Assembly: GCF_032854445.1 (NCBI RefSeq)
Contig: NC_088300.1
Location: 79,583,084 to 79,647,083, forward strand
DNA length: 64,000 nucleotides
Reading direction: 5' to 3'
Source of the DNA: Liolophura sinensis
Taxonomy: Eukaryota; Mollusca; Polyplacophora; Chitonida; Chitonidae
Both the position numbers and the translations under genes were made by a program. The notes below the pieces were generated by a model, which did not search any database, had not been told where the DNA came from, and saw nothing but the letters and a program-made list of their open reading frames with translations. Positions 45,408 through 58,500 of the stretch are shown here, piece by piece; position 1 is the stretch's first letter; the number at the start of each line of letters is the position of its first letter.

Positions 45408-47030
45408 CACAGTATATGCAATGTCCACAGTGTATACAACCTTTTATTATAGAGGCAGTACTATCTAAGCACCCTTCTGGTACACAGTATATACAAACTT
45501 TTATTAGAAAGGCACTACTATCTCAGCTCGCTTGTGGTACACAGTATATACACCCTTTCATTATAGAGGCAGTACTATCTCAGCACCCTTCTAGTACACA
45601 GTATATACAACCTTTTATTACAGAGGCAGTACTATCTCAGTACCCTTCCAGTACACAGTATATACAACCTTTTAATATATAGGCAGTAATATCTCAGCAC
45701 CCTTCCAGTACACAGTATATACAACCTTTAATTACAGAGGCAGTACTACCACAGCACCCTTCTAGTACACAGTATATACAACCTTTTATTATAGAGGCAC
45801 TACTATTTCAACAACCTTCCAGTACACAATATATACAACCATTTATTACAGAGGCAGTACTACCACAGCACCCTTCTAGTACACAGTATATACAACCTTT
45901 TATTATAGAGGCAGTACTATCTCAGCACCCTTCCAGTACACAGTATATACAACCTTTTATTAGAAAGGCACTACTATCTCAGTACCCTTCCAGTACACAG
46001 TATATACAACCTTTAATTATAGAGGCAGTACTATCTCAGCACCCTTCCAGTACACAGTATATACAACCTTTTATTACAGAGGCAGTACTTTCGTAGCGCC
46101 CTTCTAGTACACAGTATATACAACCTTTAATTATAGAGGCAGTACTATCTCAGCACCCTTCTAGTACACAGTATATACAACCTTTTATTATAGAGGCAGT
46201 ACTATTTCAGTACCCTTCCAGTACATAGTATATACAACCTTTTAATATATAGACAGTAATATCTCAGCACCCTTCTGGTACACAGTATATACAACCTTTA
46301 ATTACAGAGGCAGTACTACCACAGCACCCTTCTAGTACACAGTATATACAACCTTTATTATAGAGACAGTGCTATCTCAGCACCCTTCTAGTACACAGTA
46401 TATACAACCTTTTATTATAGAGGCAGTACTATCTCAGTACCCTTCAAATACACAGTATATACAACCTTTTATTATATGGGCACTACTATCTCAGCAACCT
46501 TCCAGTACGCAATATATACAACCATTTATTACAGAGGCAGTACTACCACAGCACCCTTCTAGTACACAGTATATACAACCTTTTATTACAGAGGCACTAC
46601 TATTTCAACAACCTTCCAGTACACAATATATACAACCATTTATTACAGAGGCAGTACTACCACAGCACCCTTCTAGTACACAGTATATACAACCTTTTAT
46701 TATAGAGGCAGTAATATCTCAGCACCCTTCTAGTACACAGTATATACAACCTTTTATTAGAAAGGCACTACTATCTCAGTACCCTTCCAGTACACAGTAT
46801 ATACAACCTTTAATTATAGAGGCAGTACTATCTCAGCACCCTTCCAGTACACAGTATATACAGCCTTTTATTATAGAGGCAGTACTATCTCAGTACCCTT
46901 CCAGTACACAGTATATACAACCTTTTATTATAGAGGCATTACTATCTCAGCACCCTTCTAGTACATAGTATATACAACCTTTTATTACAGAGGCAGTACT
47001 ATCACAGCAACTCTAAAGTACACATTATGT
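45408..47030. repeat. Minisatellite, 57-bp unit (19 codons), about 28 copies
   Basis: The unit contains CAGTACACAGTATATACAAC, CTTTTATTATAGAGGCAGTA and CTATCTCAGCACCCTTC. Being 19 codons long, it yields repeated QHPSSTQYIQPFIIEAVLS on the plus strand, open at 45416-45682 and 46369-46968 (199 codons). Between these, single-base length changes and stops (TATATAGG units) break the frame. See findings for the coding question. Confidence 0.95.
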
Positions 47031-48318
47031 ACGACCTTTCCTTTGTATATACTTGTAGATCAACTACTGTCCATCAGTTTAGTCTCCTGGAACCATATCT
47101 CTGCCAGTGATAATTTTGTCATGAAATGCATTTAAAACGGATTCAATGTCATGTTACAACAGTTTTGCAAATGTTACATGGCATAAATCAAGCTAACCGC
47201 AGTCTCTCCCAAAGTCAGTAGAGCACTAAGCTAGCAAATGACGAATGCTACATATCATAGATCTAGCTAACTGCAGTCTAACTGCTAGTAAGGCAACCCC
47301 TGCTCCTATGAAGAAGCTAAATGTTGGTGACAGCAAAGATCTACACGTGGTGATCCTCCTAGCTGAGCATAATACGCTACAGCTCTTACAGTTATTAAAT
47401 GTGTTCAATGTGCATTTTGATCATATTTATATTTTAAGACTACATGCATATGTTGGGATTGAAACAACAAATTTACATTCAAGCAATTATACTGGGAAAC
47501 TGCTCATCGTACGAAAAAAATAAAACCAGATTCATCTTCAGCAGGCCAAACTACACCCAGTTGCTATCTCTTTTTCAGCCTTCAAGCATAGATCGCGTGA
47601 CTTCAACGACCAATAGCGAGCTTCCACACTTCCACAGCGATTCGATTGGAACAAAATTTGCAAATCTAATACCGCCACAAGCGCATGTACATTAATGCTC
47701 AATGCAACAGGTCAGAGGATCAGAGGTTCTAGGGAAGAAGTGTTTTTTTTTTTTTTTAAATTTCCACATTTCTCCAAAATGGTGTCTAAGTGGGTCACAC
47801 GTGAGGAATTTTATACACGAGCAGGTAGCCTAGGGGATTTAGTTATGAACTGTGTTACTAGCTGCGGTATATAATTTTCTCAGACAACCAAAAACAGCAG
47901 ATTTCAGAGAAGAAGAAAAATAGTCGGAGCAAAAACGGTCTCCTAAACTGAAAGAGCCTAAAAAGGCGAACTTGAGGTATGTCAGCATTGTCACACCCAT
48001 AAGGAGTAGCGTTGGAATATCCCAGCAAAGATGTTGTAAACAGCGCACATCTGGCATGGTCACGCACACCAGGCGAAATAATTGCTTCTAAAAAAAAAAG
48101 GAGTAGCAGTCTATATGGTCAAGTTGATCGCAAATGCAATCGTTGAATAACCTGTAAACTGTTTTGAAGGGTGTAACATTCGGAGGTATATGACTGCTTG
48201 CAATCTTCAACAATGATATATTTTTCACCGAGAAATGAATACTGCTGGAGGTGTTGTTCACATATCGTCTGCCACCTTTGGGTCAATTGGCGCTAATCGC
48301 TTCCGAAGGGGCAGGATT
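47031..48318. other. Unique sequence, no firm feature
   Basis: A run of T lies near 47742. Frames at 47245-47523 and 47839-48069 lack splice support or motifs. Confidence 0.35.
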
Positions 48319-48491
48319 AATATAAATCAATATGGTGACGTCATCACTGACCTCGGCAGTAGAGCCCCGATACATGTACATATAGCCCTTTGACTCGCCG
48401 GTCAAATATAAATCAATATGGTGACGTCATCACTGACCTCGGCAGTAGAGCCCCGATACATGTACATATAGCCCTTTGACTCGCCGGTCAA
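48319..48491. promoter_or_regulatory. 86-bp tandem duplication carrying a CRE site in each copy
   Basis: Two almost identical 86-bp copies (start offset 48321 and 48407) each contain the palindromic cAMP-response element TGACGTCA (48336-48343 and 48422-48429) and an AT-rich TATAAATC motif. A TATA-like TAATATAAGG and a possible 5' leader lie about 400 bp downstream (48876 onward). A regulatory role is inference. Confidence 0.45.
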
Positions 48492-50591
48492 TGTAGGTTT
48501 GTGTACGTATTTCGAATGTATAGCTTTGTTTTACTGAAACCTTGTTTGCTTTACTTTACGTTAAGAAGGCCTTCAGGTGTTTCAATTGTTCACAAACGAG
48601 ACCACATACGCTGTGACGTACGAGCTAGTATATTTCGGCTAGCGATTTAGAGTGAGAGGAAAATGGACGGGCCAGAAATCATAAACTGCTGAAGTCATTC
48701 AGTCAGTTCGAAGATCGAATCCATTTTATGTCGTATTGGCATGCAGTTCGTGTTTCTTCTGTATTTTTGTAACGCTTTACTTGGGATGATTAATCGATCG
48801 ATGTTTACGCTTCCCAAATGACATCCAGTGGCGCTGACGTCTTATCCGATGAGCAGCGATTGACACTCCACAGTGTAATATAAGGAGTGGTGAAGCAAAA
48901 CAGAAATTCGGGACTAGTCCAGAAACGGCATTGTGTTGTAAGTGTGTGGCCTACCATTAACTTCAGCTCTGCCAAAGAGATCCTTGGGAATTACGAATAT
49001 TGTATAATACATTATGGATAGAAAGGAAGATTGTATTTGGTTTATCATTGCGGGAAACTTGACGCTGTCTCATTTGCATAGATATCATTCCCATAAAGGA
49101 CATTTTTAGGACAATGTAGGTCCGAGAGATTCACATAGAAGTCAAATACAACTCGTTTTCGTATTGGGCTGTGGAAACTCAAAAATTATGAATTTCTTTC
49201 GGTGGTATGTCCCATAAGCGACTGTTACAGTGTCATATTTTGAAACAGATACTGTCTTGATGAGACTACTGCCTGTGCTGAAATGGCTCACAAATCTGAT
49301 CCAGTTGCTAATTGACATACTCCGCAAAGACAAAGGTTATGAATCGTATCATCATACACTTGGATATGTTGCCGTCATTTTTGTACACTTTCTGTAATGA
49401 GCGAATCGGGAAGGTAAATACGGGTCAAATTTGATCAAGTTCACCTGTACATCGATTTTTCAGTATGGAGATTATTTATGGTTCACTTGTTATTTAAATA
49501 TTACTGAAAACACACCTGATCTTCAACCAATGAAAATTTGTACTCGTATTTCATTGTCTGATATGGATTACGTCCTTTTCTTACCCATCAGATAAACCTG
49601 TGGTCTTTTAACAGGGCAGAGAATCAATAGATCTGAATGGTCTGTGGTGCAGGGAGTATGAAGCAGACTTCTTCTGGAGCAGACGCTAAGAACCGTGTGT
49701 ACAAACCGCTTAAAAGCCGTGTAACTGCATACCGTTTTATTTTTCTCTTTAAACACAGAGGGAGACACCCGTGTTACATTTCTTCCTCAGCCATTCAGCT
49801 GGTCTTTCGGATTAGGCTCTAAGTAAGGCCAAATACAGATACAAATACAGGGGTTATGCCTACGTGCAGCTAATTAGGTGGACAATTTGTGCTGGGACAC
49901 CTATTGAAATCGTTCGGATTTTTATTATTATTATTATTAGTTTTTGTACTAAAGAGCTGTAAAAGGAAAAGTTTATTGGATGTTGAAATTTGGTGATTTT
50001 GGGAACAAGGTTATGAGGAAAATTATGGCAGTTTTTGGTTAATTTTTGTCATTTATCATAGCGTCCATCTCGGTTTCTTTGAAATTTAATATACTTGCAG
50101 AGTGATCCCAGTTAAAACAAGTTTTAAAAAATCTTGGACATGAGCTGAAAACTTTAATCATTGATCGAAGTTATGACGCTAAGAAAAGTGTTCAATTTTG
50201 ATACTGTTTTTATGTATTCTGGTGTGTTTGGCAACGCTGATTCCGAATCTGCTTTCGGATTTTGCCTATCTTTGTAACTTTTTGATATATGGTGAAAAAA
50301 ACTTTTTTCAGTTACGTAAATCCAATGGCCTGAAACTCGAAAACTGCAAAAGCCACAAATCTGAGACTTTCACCAGTTTGTAGCCCAAGAATGTAGTTTC
50401 TGTGCGTGCCAACGAATTTGAGCTACAGTCAGTTTTATGGCTAGAAATGTTTGAATGACACCACCCTATTTCAGAAAAATAAATGTAAGACTGTGCATTT
50501 AACATAGACTTTAAAAGTAATTGTGCATTACTGTACATGTGCTGTAGGTAACTTGCATCATAGGTCGGCGGCCTGTCATTCAAGCCGAGAA
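48492..50591. other. Unique sequence, possible promoter region
   Basis: AT-rich with TATA-like TAATATAAGG near 48877. No convincing exon before 50592. Confidence 0.35.
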
Positions 50592-50694
50592 ATGAACAAC
50601 TATCCTTCCTCTCCAAAGCCATCAACGGACAATTTTGAATGTTTGCCCGACGGCATTCTCCAAATACCCCCGTGCTATCAGGAATATAATAAAG
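50592..50694 (+). CDS. Candidate first coding exon
   Basis: The ATG at 50592 has an A at position -3 (GAGAAATGA). It opens 34 codons plus one base, rich in Pro, Ser and Asn (MNNYPSSPKPSTDNF, LPDGILQIPPCYQEY), ending at a donor-like AAAG/GTAAAA. The product is unrecognised. The next exon was not found within the window. The minus-strand 136-codon frame over the same place is considered a shadow. Confidence 0.3.
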
Positions 50695-51607
50695 GTAAAA
50701 AGCCATGGCGAAATACACGAAAAATTTCTATCCACACATGTTCCTTGAGTCATTACGAGCCCCAAAAATGTAATTCTTATTCGGCCAAATTCAACTGTTA
50801 AAGAAATATCGCTCTTTCCAGTTTCTTTTCAGGTCTAGACCTTACATGCCGGTAAGGAAGAGACGGGCTTTAGGATGCCGCACAGAAAAGTAACTATAAA
50901 ACCGCACGCCATGGCTTTGGGCTAGGGGATCTTTTTTAAAGAAAATAAAACAGAACACCTTTTTACATTCCTTTTAACTATTTAGACAAAAATATCACAT
51001 CTTTATAGCCTTCTAACATTTCCTATCAGCTATACGTAACCTGTCCTTTTTTTTTGAGTGGATTTTTTTTTTTCATTTTTATCCTGCATTTTCTCCATTT
51101 TGTCTGTTTTTGTAAATACTGTCACAATTTGTACATGCAGGTTGAACCTGTTGAATTTTCCACTATCTATATACTTCGGCAGTTAAATCAAGCTATTCAT
51201 CATTATGTGTGGTAACATCCGTTCGTGAACAGATGTTTTCCAAAGCTTAATTTTTTCGATCATGGCAAATTACTTCAGTGCATTACTTTCATGGTGTTAT
51301 CTTATTTGACATTCAACTGGGCCTTGATGCTTGGCCACAGGTATCGCCGCAAGGAACGTAATGGCTCTAGTTCAGGCTGAAGCTGGTCTCTTACGTGATG
51401 TGCCAAATGGAAGACGGGTGCATTAAAATTTTGCACGGCGAGGATCTGGTCGATGTTGTAATAACTTCAACATTCTTGCCAGTTTGACATGTTTGCTGAA
51501 GGGAATATAACGGTCTCCTGATGTCATAAGTTCCGTTTGTATGGGTAAATTCACCATAATAGGATAGCCGTTAATCGAGGTTTTATCCACCAATTGTATA
51601 TATTTTA
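50695..51607. other. AT-rich, no feature seen
   Basis: Would be intron if the exon at 50592 is real. Confidence 0.3.
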
Positions 51608-51806
51608 ATTTATTTATTTATTTATTTGATTAATGTTTTACGCAGTACTCAAGAATATTTCACTTATGTGACGGCGGCCAGCATTATGGTGGGAGGAAAC
51701 CGGGCAGAGCCCGGTGGAAACACACGACCATCCGGAGGCTGCTGGCAGACCTTTCCACGTACGGCCGGAGAGGAAGTCAGCAGGAGCTATCTTATGTTGG
51801 AGTGTA
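51608..51806 (-). mobile_element. SINE family A, minus strand, head missing
   Basis: (TTTA)n tract, GATTAATGTTTTACGCAGTA, then the body up to GAGGAAGTCAGCAGGAGC. It is followed within about 20 bp by a family B element in the same orientation. Confidence 0.9.
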
Positions 51807-51825
51807 TGAATACATGCTGACGGTT

Positions 51826-52098
51826 TTACGTCGAACTTAACAATTTTTCATTTGTACATATACTGTGCTGCTACTACTGAAGTGTCACGCCGAAGACACC
51901 AGGCATGACACCTCACGCCGTCACATTATACTGACACGGGGCCAAGCAGTCTTGTTTCCTTGTTGTAACCTCTCGGTGCTGAGCGCCAATCGAGGCAGCA
52001 ACATGTACTGTTTTTAACCGACCAGCATGGGTTTAATCTCGTCTCGAAGTCGGGAGACCTCGAGATGGACGCTCTAGCCATTAAGGCCACCGAAGCGG
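51826..52098 (-). mobile_element. SINE-like family B, near full length
   Basis: On the minus strand it begins at a tRNA-like head (GGCCTTAATGGCTAGAGCGT and a degenerate B-box region) at about 52098 and ends near 51826 with GTTAAGTTCGACGTAAAACC. Related pieces are at 4888, 30247 and 60722. Confidence 0.65.
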
Positions 52099-53322
52099 TC
52101 CACAAAGTTGGAAAACAGCTGATTCTCGCATATAAAAACGAATTCTTAACAGAATCACTAAGTGTCGGCGCATAAACATGTTAACGTATCAATGCCTTAA
52201 AGTGAACACAAAGTCAGCCACTAAAGTTGAATTGATTAATAAAGTAGTATTCCAGAAATGTTGTAAAAATATTTTTTAAAATCTACACCGCTTATCAAGA
52301 AAAAAATAAGCAGCAAACAATCGTACCAAGCCACTCACTTGGTGACTCCATTTTGCCATGTTATAGCTATCTAGAGTGACGTCACAGCGCCCAGGAGCTC
52401 TCTCGTACCATCGGTATTAAACAATGTGACAATGAGAAAATACAAACAAAAACGCATCGGGATACCCAAACCATGAGTATCAGCTGTGTTCCGTGTTCAA
52501 AGGGCCAATGTTTCTTTTAGTTTGGCGCTGTTCGTGAACACAAGCCTCGTGTTTTAGCAGTCCTGCTCGTCCTTGCCCTGTATGGGTGTAAGCATTTGGC
52601 TGTGCTGACTTCACGGAATTTACCCAACATAGCAGCACCTTCTGACTGATAACAGACCGTTTCATTCAGATTTTTGGGAGATATTTTCGTAATAAATCTG
52701 ACTTTTCTAAGGAGAAATAATGCAGATAAATCACAATTTTTTCTTCAAGCAATGACTCTCCTGAGATCAGTTCACCCTGTACGCGGTTTACACAAAAGTT
52801 TACACAAAGGTTTTTTAGTTTATACCCCCAGTAAACCTAAAAAAATATAAGGGCCAATAGTTATAATTTAAATTGAGGAATAAAAGAATGTTATCTGATG
52901 TTTAACTTTCATTCTAAACTTTGAGAAATGTTAGTTGATTGTTTTGAAAAAGGGGACATATACACATTTTACGAATGAGAGTCTGTATACCAGTGAAATT
53001 GGTGATCGAATTTCTACCGTTGCCAAGAAACGTCACGTGCCTAACGAACAAAATGACGAGCGAAAGTTTACATCTGCAGGTCGTTTCAAAAAGAATCGCG
53101 AATAACTTAACATCTAGACAGCGTAATCTGAGAGAATTTTAGGCACAGAAGATACCGAAGGAGCTTAATTTAGTTTGTGAGACGAATTTTCTAGGTGACA
53201 AGACGTTTGCGCTGTGAATAACAGAATGCTGTTGTTGTTGTTGTTGCAAGCTGAGAATACGCGGGAATGTGTACACAGGTGGCTTCGCGATGTAGCATGC
53301 AAAACGCATGTAGTTGTAACAT
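52099..53322. other. Unique sequence, no feature seen
   Basis: Contains a short (GTT)n run near 53231-53246. No gene-like frame with support. Confidence 0.35.
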
Positions 53323-53513
53323 ATGGAAGATATCTTACCACCTAAGTCTTACTGCTTATCCAAGGACAACAGTGTGTATTTTAGACATCGGTTGGAAATT
53401 GATTTTAATCAAACTTGTTTTTGCGACGCCAGTCGCACTCGGCCATGCACAGCATGCACCCCACTGACTCAGCAGGACTGTTCGTGTTTGTGCCACCGTT
53501 TGATCATACCGAG
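53323..53513 (+). CDS. Candidate first coding exon, cysteine-rich
   Basis: An ATG directly after an in-frame TAA opens 63 codons plus two bases, ending at an excellent splice donor, CCGAG/GTAAGTA. The product has eight cysteines in its second half (CFCDASRTRPCTACTP, DCSCLC). There is no clear signal peptide. The strong donor and the composition favour a real exon. The only nearby downstream candidate (54469-54735) does not match its phase with the acceptor I can see, so the gene is incomplete here. Confidence 0.4.
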
Positions 53514-53837
53514 GTAAGTACGACTGTTTAACAGTCTTAATTCCTCCTAGACTCTCCGCAGAATTTGTACTGATTTGTCAATATGAATACAATACTGACG
53601 AAAGTAGATATATTTACAGTGTTCTGTTTGTCATTTTACGTGACGTGCCTTTACTCTTTCAGTTCTATTCTTAGAAAAAGTCCTACGTGGGCGTGCCTTC
53701 ATTTTGTTTCGGTTTATTGGAGTATAAACGCAAAAATTTGACCAATCGGATTCCGCCTTATAAGCATATATTCAGGAAAATTAAATTATACATTTATATG
53801 CATATTCCTTACTGTTGAACTGTGGAGACTTGTTAAT

Positions 53838-54430
53838 TGATGCAACGCGAAATGGCCAGGCATTCGTGGTGGCATGCGAAGTGGTCAGCCATTCGTGATG
53901 CCATGCGAAGTGGTCAGCCAATCGTGATGCCATGCGAAGTGGTCAGCCAATCGTGATGCCATGCGAAGTGGCCGGCCGATCGTGATGCCATGCGAAGTGG
54001 CTGACCAATCGTGGTGCCATGCGAAGTGGCCGGCCGATCGTGATGCCATGCGAAGTGGCCGGCCGATCGTGATGCCATGCGAAGTGGTCAGCCAATCGTG
54101 GTGCCATGCGAAGTGGCTGACCAATCGTGATGCCATGCGAAGTGGTCAGCCATTCGTGATGCCATGCGAAGTGGTCAGCCAATCGTGATGCCATGCGAAG
54201 TGGTCAGCCAATCGTGATGCCATGCGAAGTGGCCGGCCGATCGTGATGCCATGCGAAGTGGTCAGCCAATCGTGGTGCCATGCGAAGTGGCTGACCAATC
54301 GTGATGCCATGCGAAGTGGTCAGCCAGTCGTGATGCCATGCGAAGTGGCCAGCCAATCGTGATGCCGTGCGAAGAGGTTAGCATTTCGTGGTGCCATGCG
54401 AAGTGGCCGGCCATTCGTGGTGCCATACAT
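53838..54430. repeat. Minisatellite, 29-bp unit, about 20 copies
   Basis: The unit is of the type GATGCCATGCGAAGTGGTCA followed by GCCAATCGT. Three versions of the middle (GGTCAGCCAATC, GGCCGGCCGATC, GGCTGACCAATC) are interspersed; a run of units at about 53965-54125 recurs partly at 54200-54310. Confidence 0.95.
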
Positions 54431-54468
54431 GTACACAAGACATTACCAATAAAAAATTGCTTGTGGAG

Positions 54469-54735
54469 ACAATGTCGGCGGATTGTGTATGTCCTAGTGT
54501 CTCACTACGGCATGGTCCACATCAGTTCTTCGCACAGCCCTGGATGGAAAGCCATTACCGGTATTTTTATCGGTTGGATTTGCAACCGATAAAACATAAT
54601 CATGTAATTGTCATATATACCCAATCCGTCTCATCGCTAAAGGGTCTCTGTAGTATTGGTTCAGAGAGCACAGATAATTTCGCAGCTAAGGTAGTGTTAC
54701 AAGCTGGGAATAGCGAGCTCCTAGTCATTTGTTAA
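54469..54735 (+). CDS. Candidate terminal exon
   Basis: The frame runs out of the minisatellite to TAA at 54733-54735. From an acceptor-like TTGCTTGTGGAG (ending 54468) it reads ADCVCPSVSLRHGPHQFF, HYRYFYRLDLQPIKHN and DNFAAKVVLQAGNSELLV, which looks like protein. The 5' part of the open frame is minisatellite and should not be counted. The acceptor is weak. Family unknown. Confidence 0.3.
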   Translation, partial: TMSADCVCPSVSLRHGPHQFFAQPWMESHYRYFYRLDLQPIKHNHVIVIYTQSVSSLKGLCSIGSESTDNFAAKVVLQAGNSELLVIC

Positions 54736-55569
54736 TGGCTCTGGGAGAAGGGAATATAGCCATGCAAAATGTTACACACACCAAGCACACGGCTATGCCA
54801 TTAACCTCACATGTGGAATTAATACACAACTGTTTGCTAAAGGCAAAGCTAGTGGAAGGCATTTAAAGCGAGTATCATTACTGGTTTAAAGCATTGATAC
54901 TCCGGTGACTTTCATAAACATCCCTTTTGATTTTATTAACGAAAATTCCGTTGGAACTTATCAGCCTATCATTTATTCACACCTGGAGCGACACACATTC
55001 TCTTTGGGACTGATGAGCATACATGCTCACTCACGTTAGAAAACAAACAGAAATACACGGCACATATCGCCTCGGCTGCTGGTCGTGACTCATGTTTGTG
55101 AAACTCGGGTCTTGCAACAGCTGCAAAAGAATACATTTTCAACTGTGCAATCTGTTCACTGTGTGACAAAGAATTCATGGCTTGAAAGTCGATAATAGCA
55201 TGTTGTTATTGTATATATTCAGTACAGCTTTCCTGTTTTTCTAACCTATGGTTGGAAATGTGACACAGACACCAAAACATTTATACCGCAGCAAGTGCGT
55301 ACATGTAAATATCATGGATGTATCTATTTTATCTGACCGTACTTTTATATAGAATATATTTGCACAAATATAGTAAATAGCAGTGAATAGCTGGTATTTG
55401 TCATGGGATGCAGAGAGATCAGAGGAAGGAATAAAACACTTCAGCCGCTTGTAATTCGAGTTTTAAGAGACCGTAAACAAGCTAAGCACAGCTAAGCTAC
55501 ATTATTTCGCATTTCATGTTTTTTCACTATAGTCTTTCCGTGCCATTTGCTGGTAGCTTTTGATAGAAC
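54736..55569. other. Unique sequence, no feature seen
   Basis: A 5' LTR for the following gag-pol was looked for and not recognised. Confidence 0.3.
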
Positions 55570-58500
55570 TTGATAGAATGCTCTGACCGTCTAGGCGTCG
55601 AATCAGACATCGAAGTAGACTCTAAAATTGCCTACGATTGTGATCTTGTGCAACTGATGACTCGAAATGTGCTACAAACTAGGCTGTCTAATGACAAAGC
55701 CAGAGCCGAACTAAGGCCCTATCCTGACAATGTCAGTATCACAGATGAGGTTCTTATTGAGAAGATGAGCAGCGCTGCCAGGCAGGAGGAAGAGAGACAG
55801 CTGAAGCTCACCTCAAGATCACAAAGAAATGTGGCCATTGAGGAAAATGAAGATTATGAGCAAGCCAAGTTCAAACCCCAAAGAACACTTTGACAGATGA
55901 TGATGCTGAGACAAAACAGGACCTCATCTCCGTCAAGGAACTGCTGGCAAAAATAGCCAGCATTAAGGAGTCGTTGTTCAACAGTAGTCGTGGGAGAGGA
56001 CAGCGTAAAACCCTTGTACATAGGGTGTCCGGCACGTAGGCAAGCTAATATGATTAGGTCGTGACGCCATAGCTGGGACTGTGGTGCCAATAATCACACT
56101 GCCAGAGACTGTTCTAATAAACAACAGACGGGAAACGTCAATGGAGCTTTGGGGCGAGGTCAACCATAGTCCATGACATTCCCACTGAAAACCCCACATC
56201 TTCATAGAACTTCACAGAACATGTTGAATGTGTGTCTTATGTATGTAATTCTAACAAGTTGAAAATCACTAAACTTGTTGGAGAGAAAAACCTTGTTAAC
56301 TGTATGTTACATGGTGTTTCAACCAGTGCATTATGGGATACAGGTTCCGGGTTAATCAGGTTAGTATTTCATGGTTGACAAGTAATTGTCTGGAATGTAA
56401 CATAGGACATATTGAAGATATTGTTGATGGTGATGTAAAGCTCAGAGCTGTAAATGGGAGTGCTGTACCATTTGTGGGTTGGGTAGAAATTCAACTGATA
56501 TTAGAGAAAGATTGCTCTGTTTCACCCTTAAACGTAACTTTTCTGATGATGCAGGATGTGCTCGTGGTCTACAGATGGAAATTAAGCTGACCGACAGCAC
56601 GATGGCTCACTTAGGTTAGGCTTTGTCTATAGACAGCTTAACAAAAAGACAATACATGATCGTCAGCCTATTCTCAGTGTGCAGGACGCATTGAACAGTC
56701 TTTCAGGAAACTCTTGAATTTCTCTTTTGGACTAAGGTAAAGCTTACCACCAAGGGTTCATGCATGAAGACAGCAAATACTTGACCACATCTGTTACCGC
56801 CATGGGGTCTGTATCAGTGGAATAGTATTTTGTTTGGCCTTACGAATTACGAAAGAGATTCATGAAATATGCCCTTGAAGGATTACAGGATGATACCTGT
56901 TTGCCGTACTTGGATGATGTTATGGTCTATGCTAAGACTTTCAAAGACAAGGTTGAGCTAAACAGACTTTTATTAAGACACCTGGTTCCCCATGGTGTCA
57001 AGTTAAGACCGTTAGTGAAGAGGGATACAGGATGGATCCCAGGCACGTCATCCCGGTAGTAGCTCTCAAAAAGCAAAAGCCAAAGATTGTTGGTGAGCGG
57101 CGTAGGTTACTTATACAGATAGGTTCCTATAAACGTTACATTCAAGAATTCTCAAAAACCTCAAAACCACTGTACGACCTGTATTATGCTCCAAGTTTTA
57201 CTGTGTATAAGCGTAATAATCCGTTAACCTATGTCACAACCAGTGCTAGACTCAACGCAACAGGACACAGGTGAATTGCGGAACTTGCAGACTTTCGGTT
57301 GGAGTTGAAGTATCGTCCTGGTAGAAAGAACATTGTCGTTGATGCCCTTTCTCGTTTGCCGCTGCAGATCGTACATCCCATCAGGCACAGAGGAATGCAC
57401 CTTGCACACACTGTCGGCAATCCTGAATGGGGTGGCCCTGGATGGCTCATTTCCCTTGCTCACTCCTGTGACTGCTTCATCTGCGGTTCAAAACTCGGAC
57501 ACACCGAGAAATGTTGATCCTCTTAAGATCATTGATTTGAGAAAACCTTAACTCATAGACGAAGTGATAAAGAAAGATGTGGAACTGAAACGGAAGAATC
57601 GAAGACCAATCATGTAGACAGGCAAATCGTTGATGGATAACTCTACAGGAAGACTGCAAATAAAACACAGGCCCTGCTTCCTGTGAGTCTCCGACAAATT
57701 GTGTACAAGGAATTTCATGATAAGATGGGACATGTTGGAATGGAACGTGTTTTGGACATTGCCAGGAATAGGTTTTACTAACCGTACATAAAAGCAAATG
57801 TGGAAAACTACGTCACCAAGACATGTGTACGCCTGAAGCAGAGACCTCCTTTAAGGTCTATCAGAGCACCGATGGAACCTATACTGTATTTATCCCCTGG
57901 AGTTAGTGTCCATAGAGTTTCTTCATTTTGGAGAAAAGTAAGGGCGGTTACGAGTATGTTCTTCTATTGGTTTACCATTTACAAGGTTTGCTCAAGCTTA
58001 TTCAACCAGAAACAACTCTGCAAAAACTGCTGCGGGTGAACTTTTCAATACATTTGCATTGTAATTTGGCTTTCCAACACAAATGGTCAGCGAGGTGAAT
58101 TCGAAAATCAACTGTTTTCCGAACTCCCGAGTTTGTCTGGAATAGAAGATTGGTCATACCACTCCATATCACCCACAATGCGGCGGGAAAGTTGAAAGGA
58201 TGAACAGAACCCTAATGCAAATGTTACTGACTTTGCATGAATCTCAGAACGTGATTCGCCAGACAAAGTCTTCTTTGCCAACAGCAACACTCACCATGAG
58301 GCAACATCGTTCTCGCCCTTCTTCCTACTCCCCGGCAGGCCACCTAGGCCACCAGATGACTTCATCTTTCGGTTGAAGAATCTCAGAAGGGGAATTGGAA
58401 AGATTCGCCAGGCAAAGTCTTCTTTGCCAACAACGGCACTCACCATGAGGCAACTTCGTTCTCACCCTTCTTCCTACTCCCCGGAAGGCCACTTAGGCCA

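Noticed and set aside
47245-47523. 92-codon plus-strand frame with an ATG
   Set aside because: Its start lies in an imperfect local duplication, and no domain or splice signal supports it.
50308-50718. 136-codon minus-strand frame
   Set aside because: Overlaps the better-supported plus-strand exon candidate and shows no motif or splice support.
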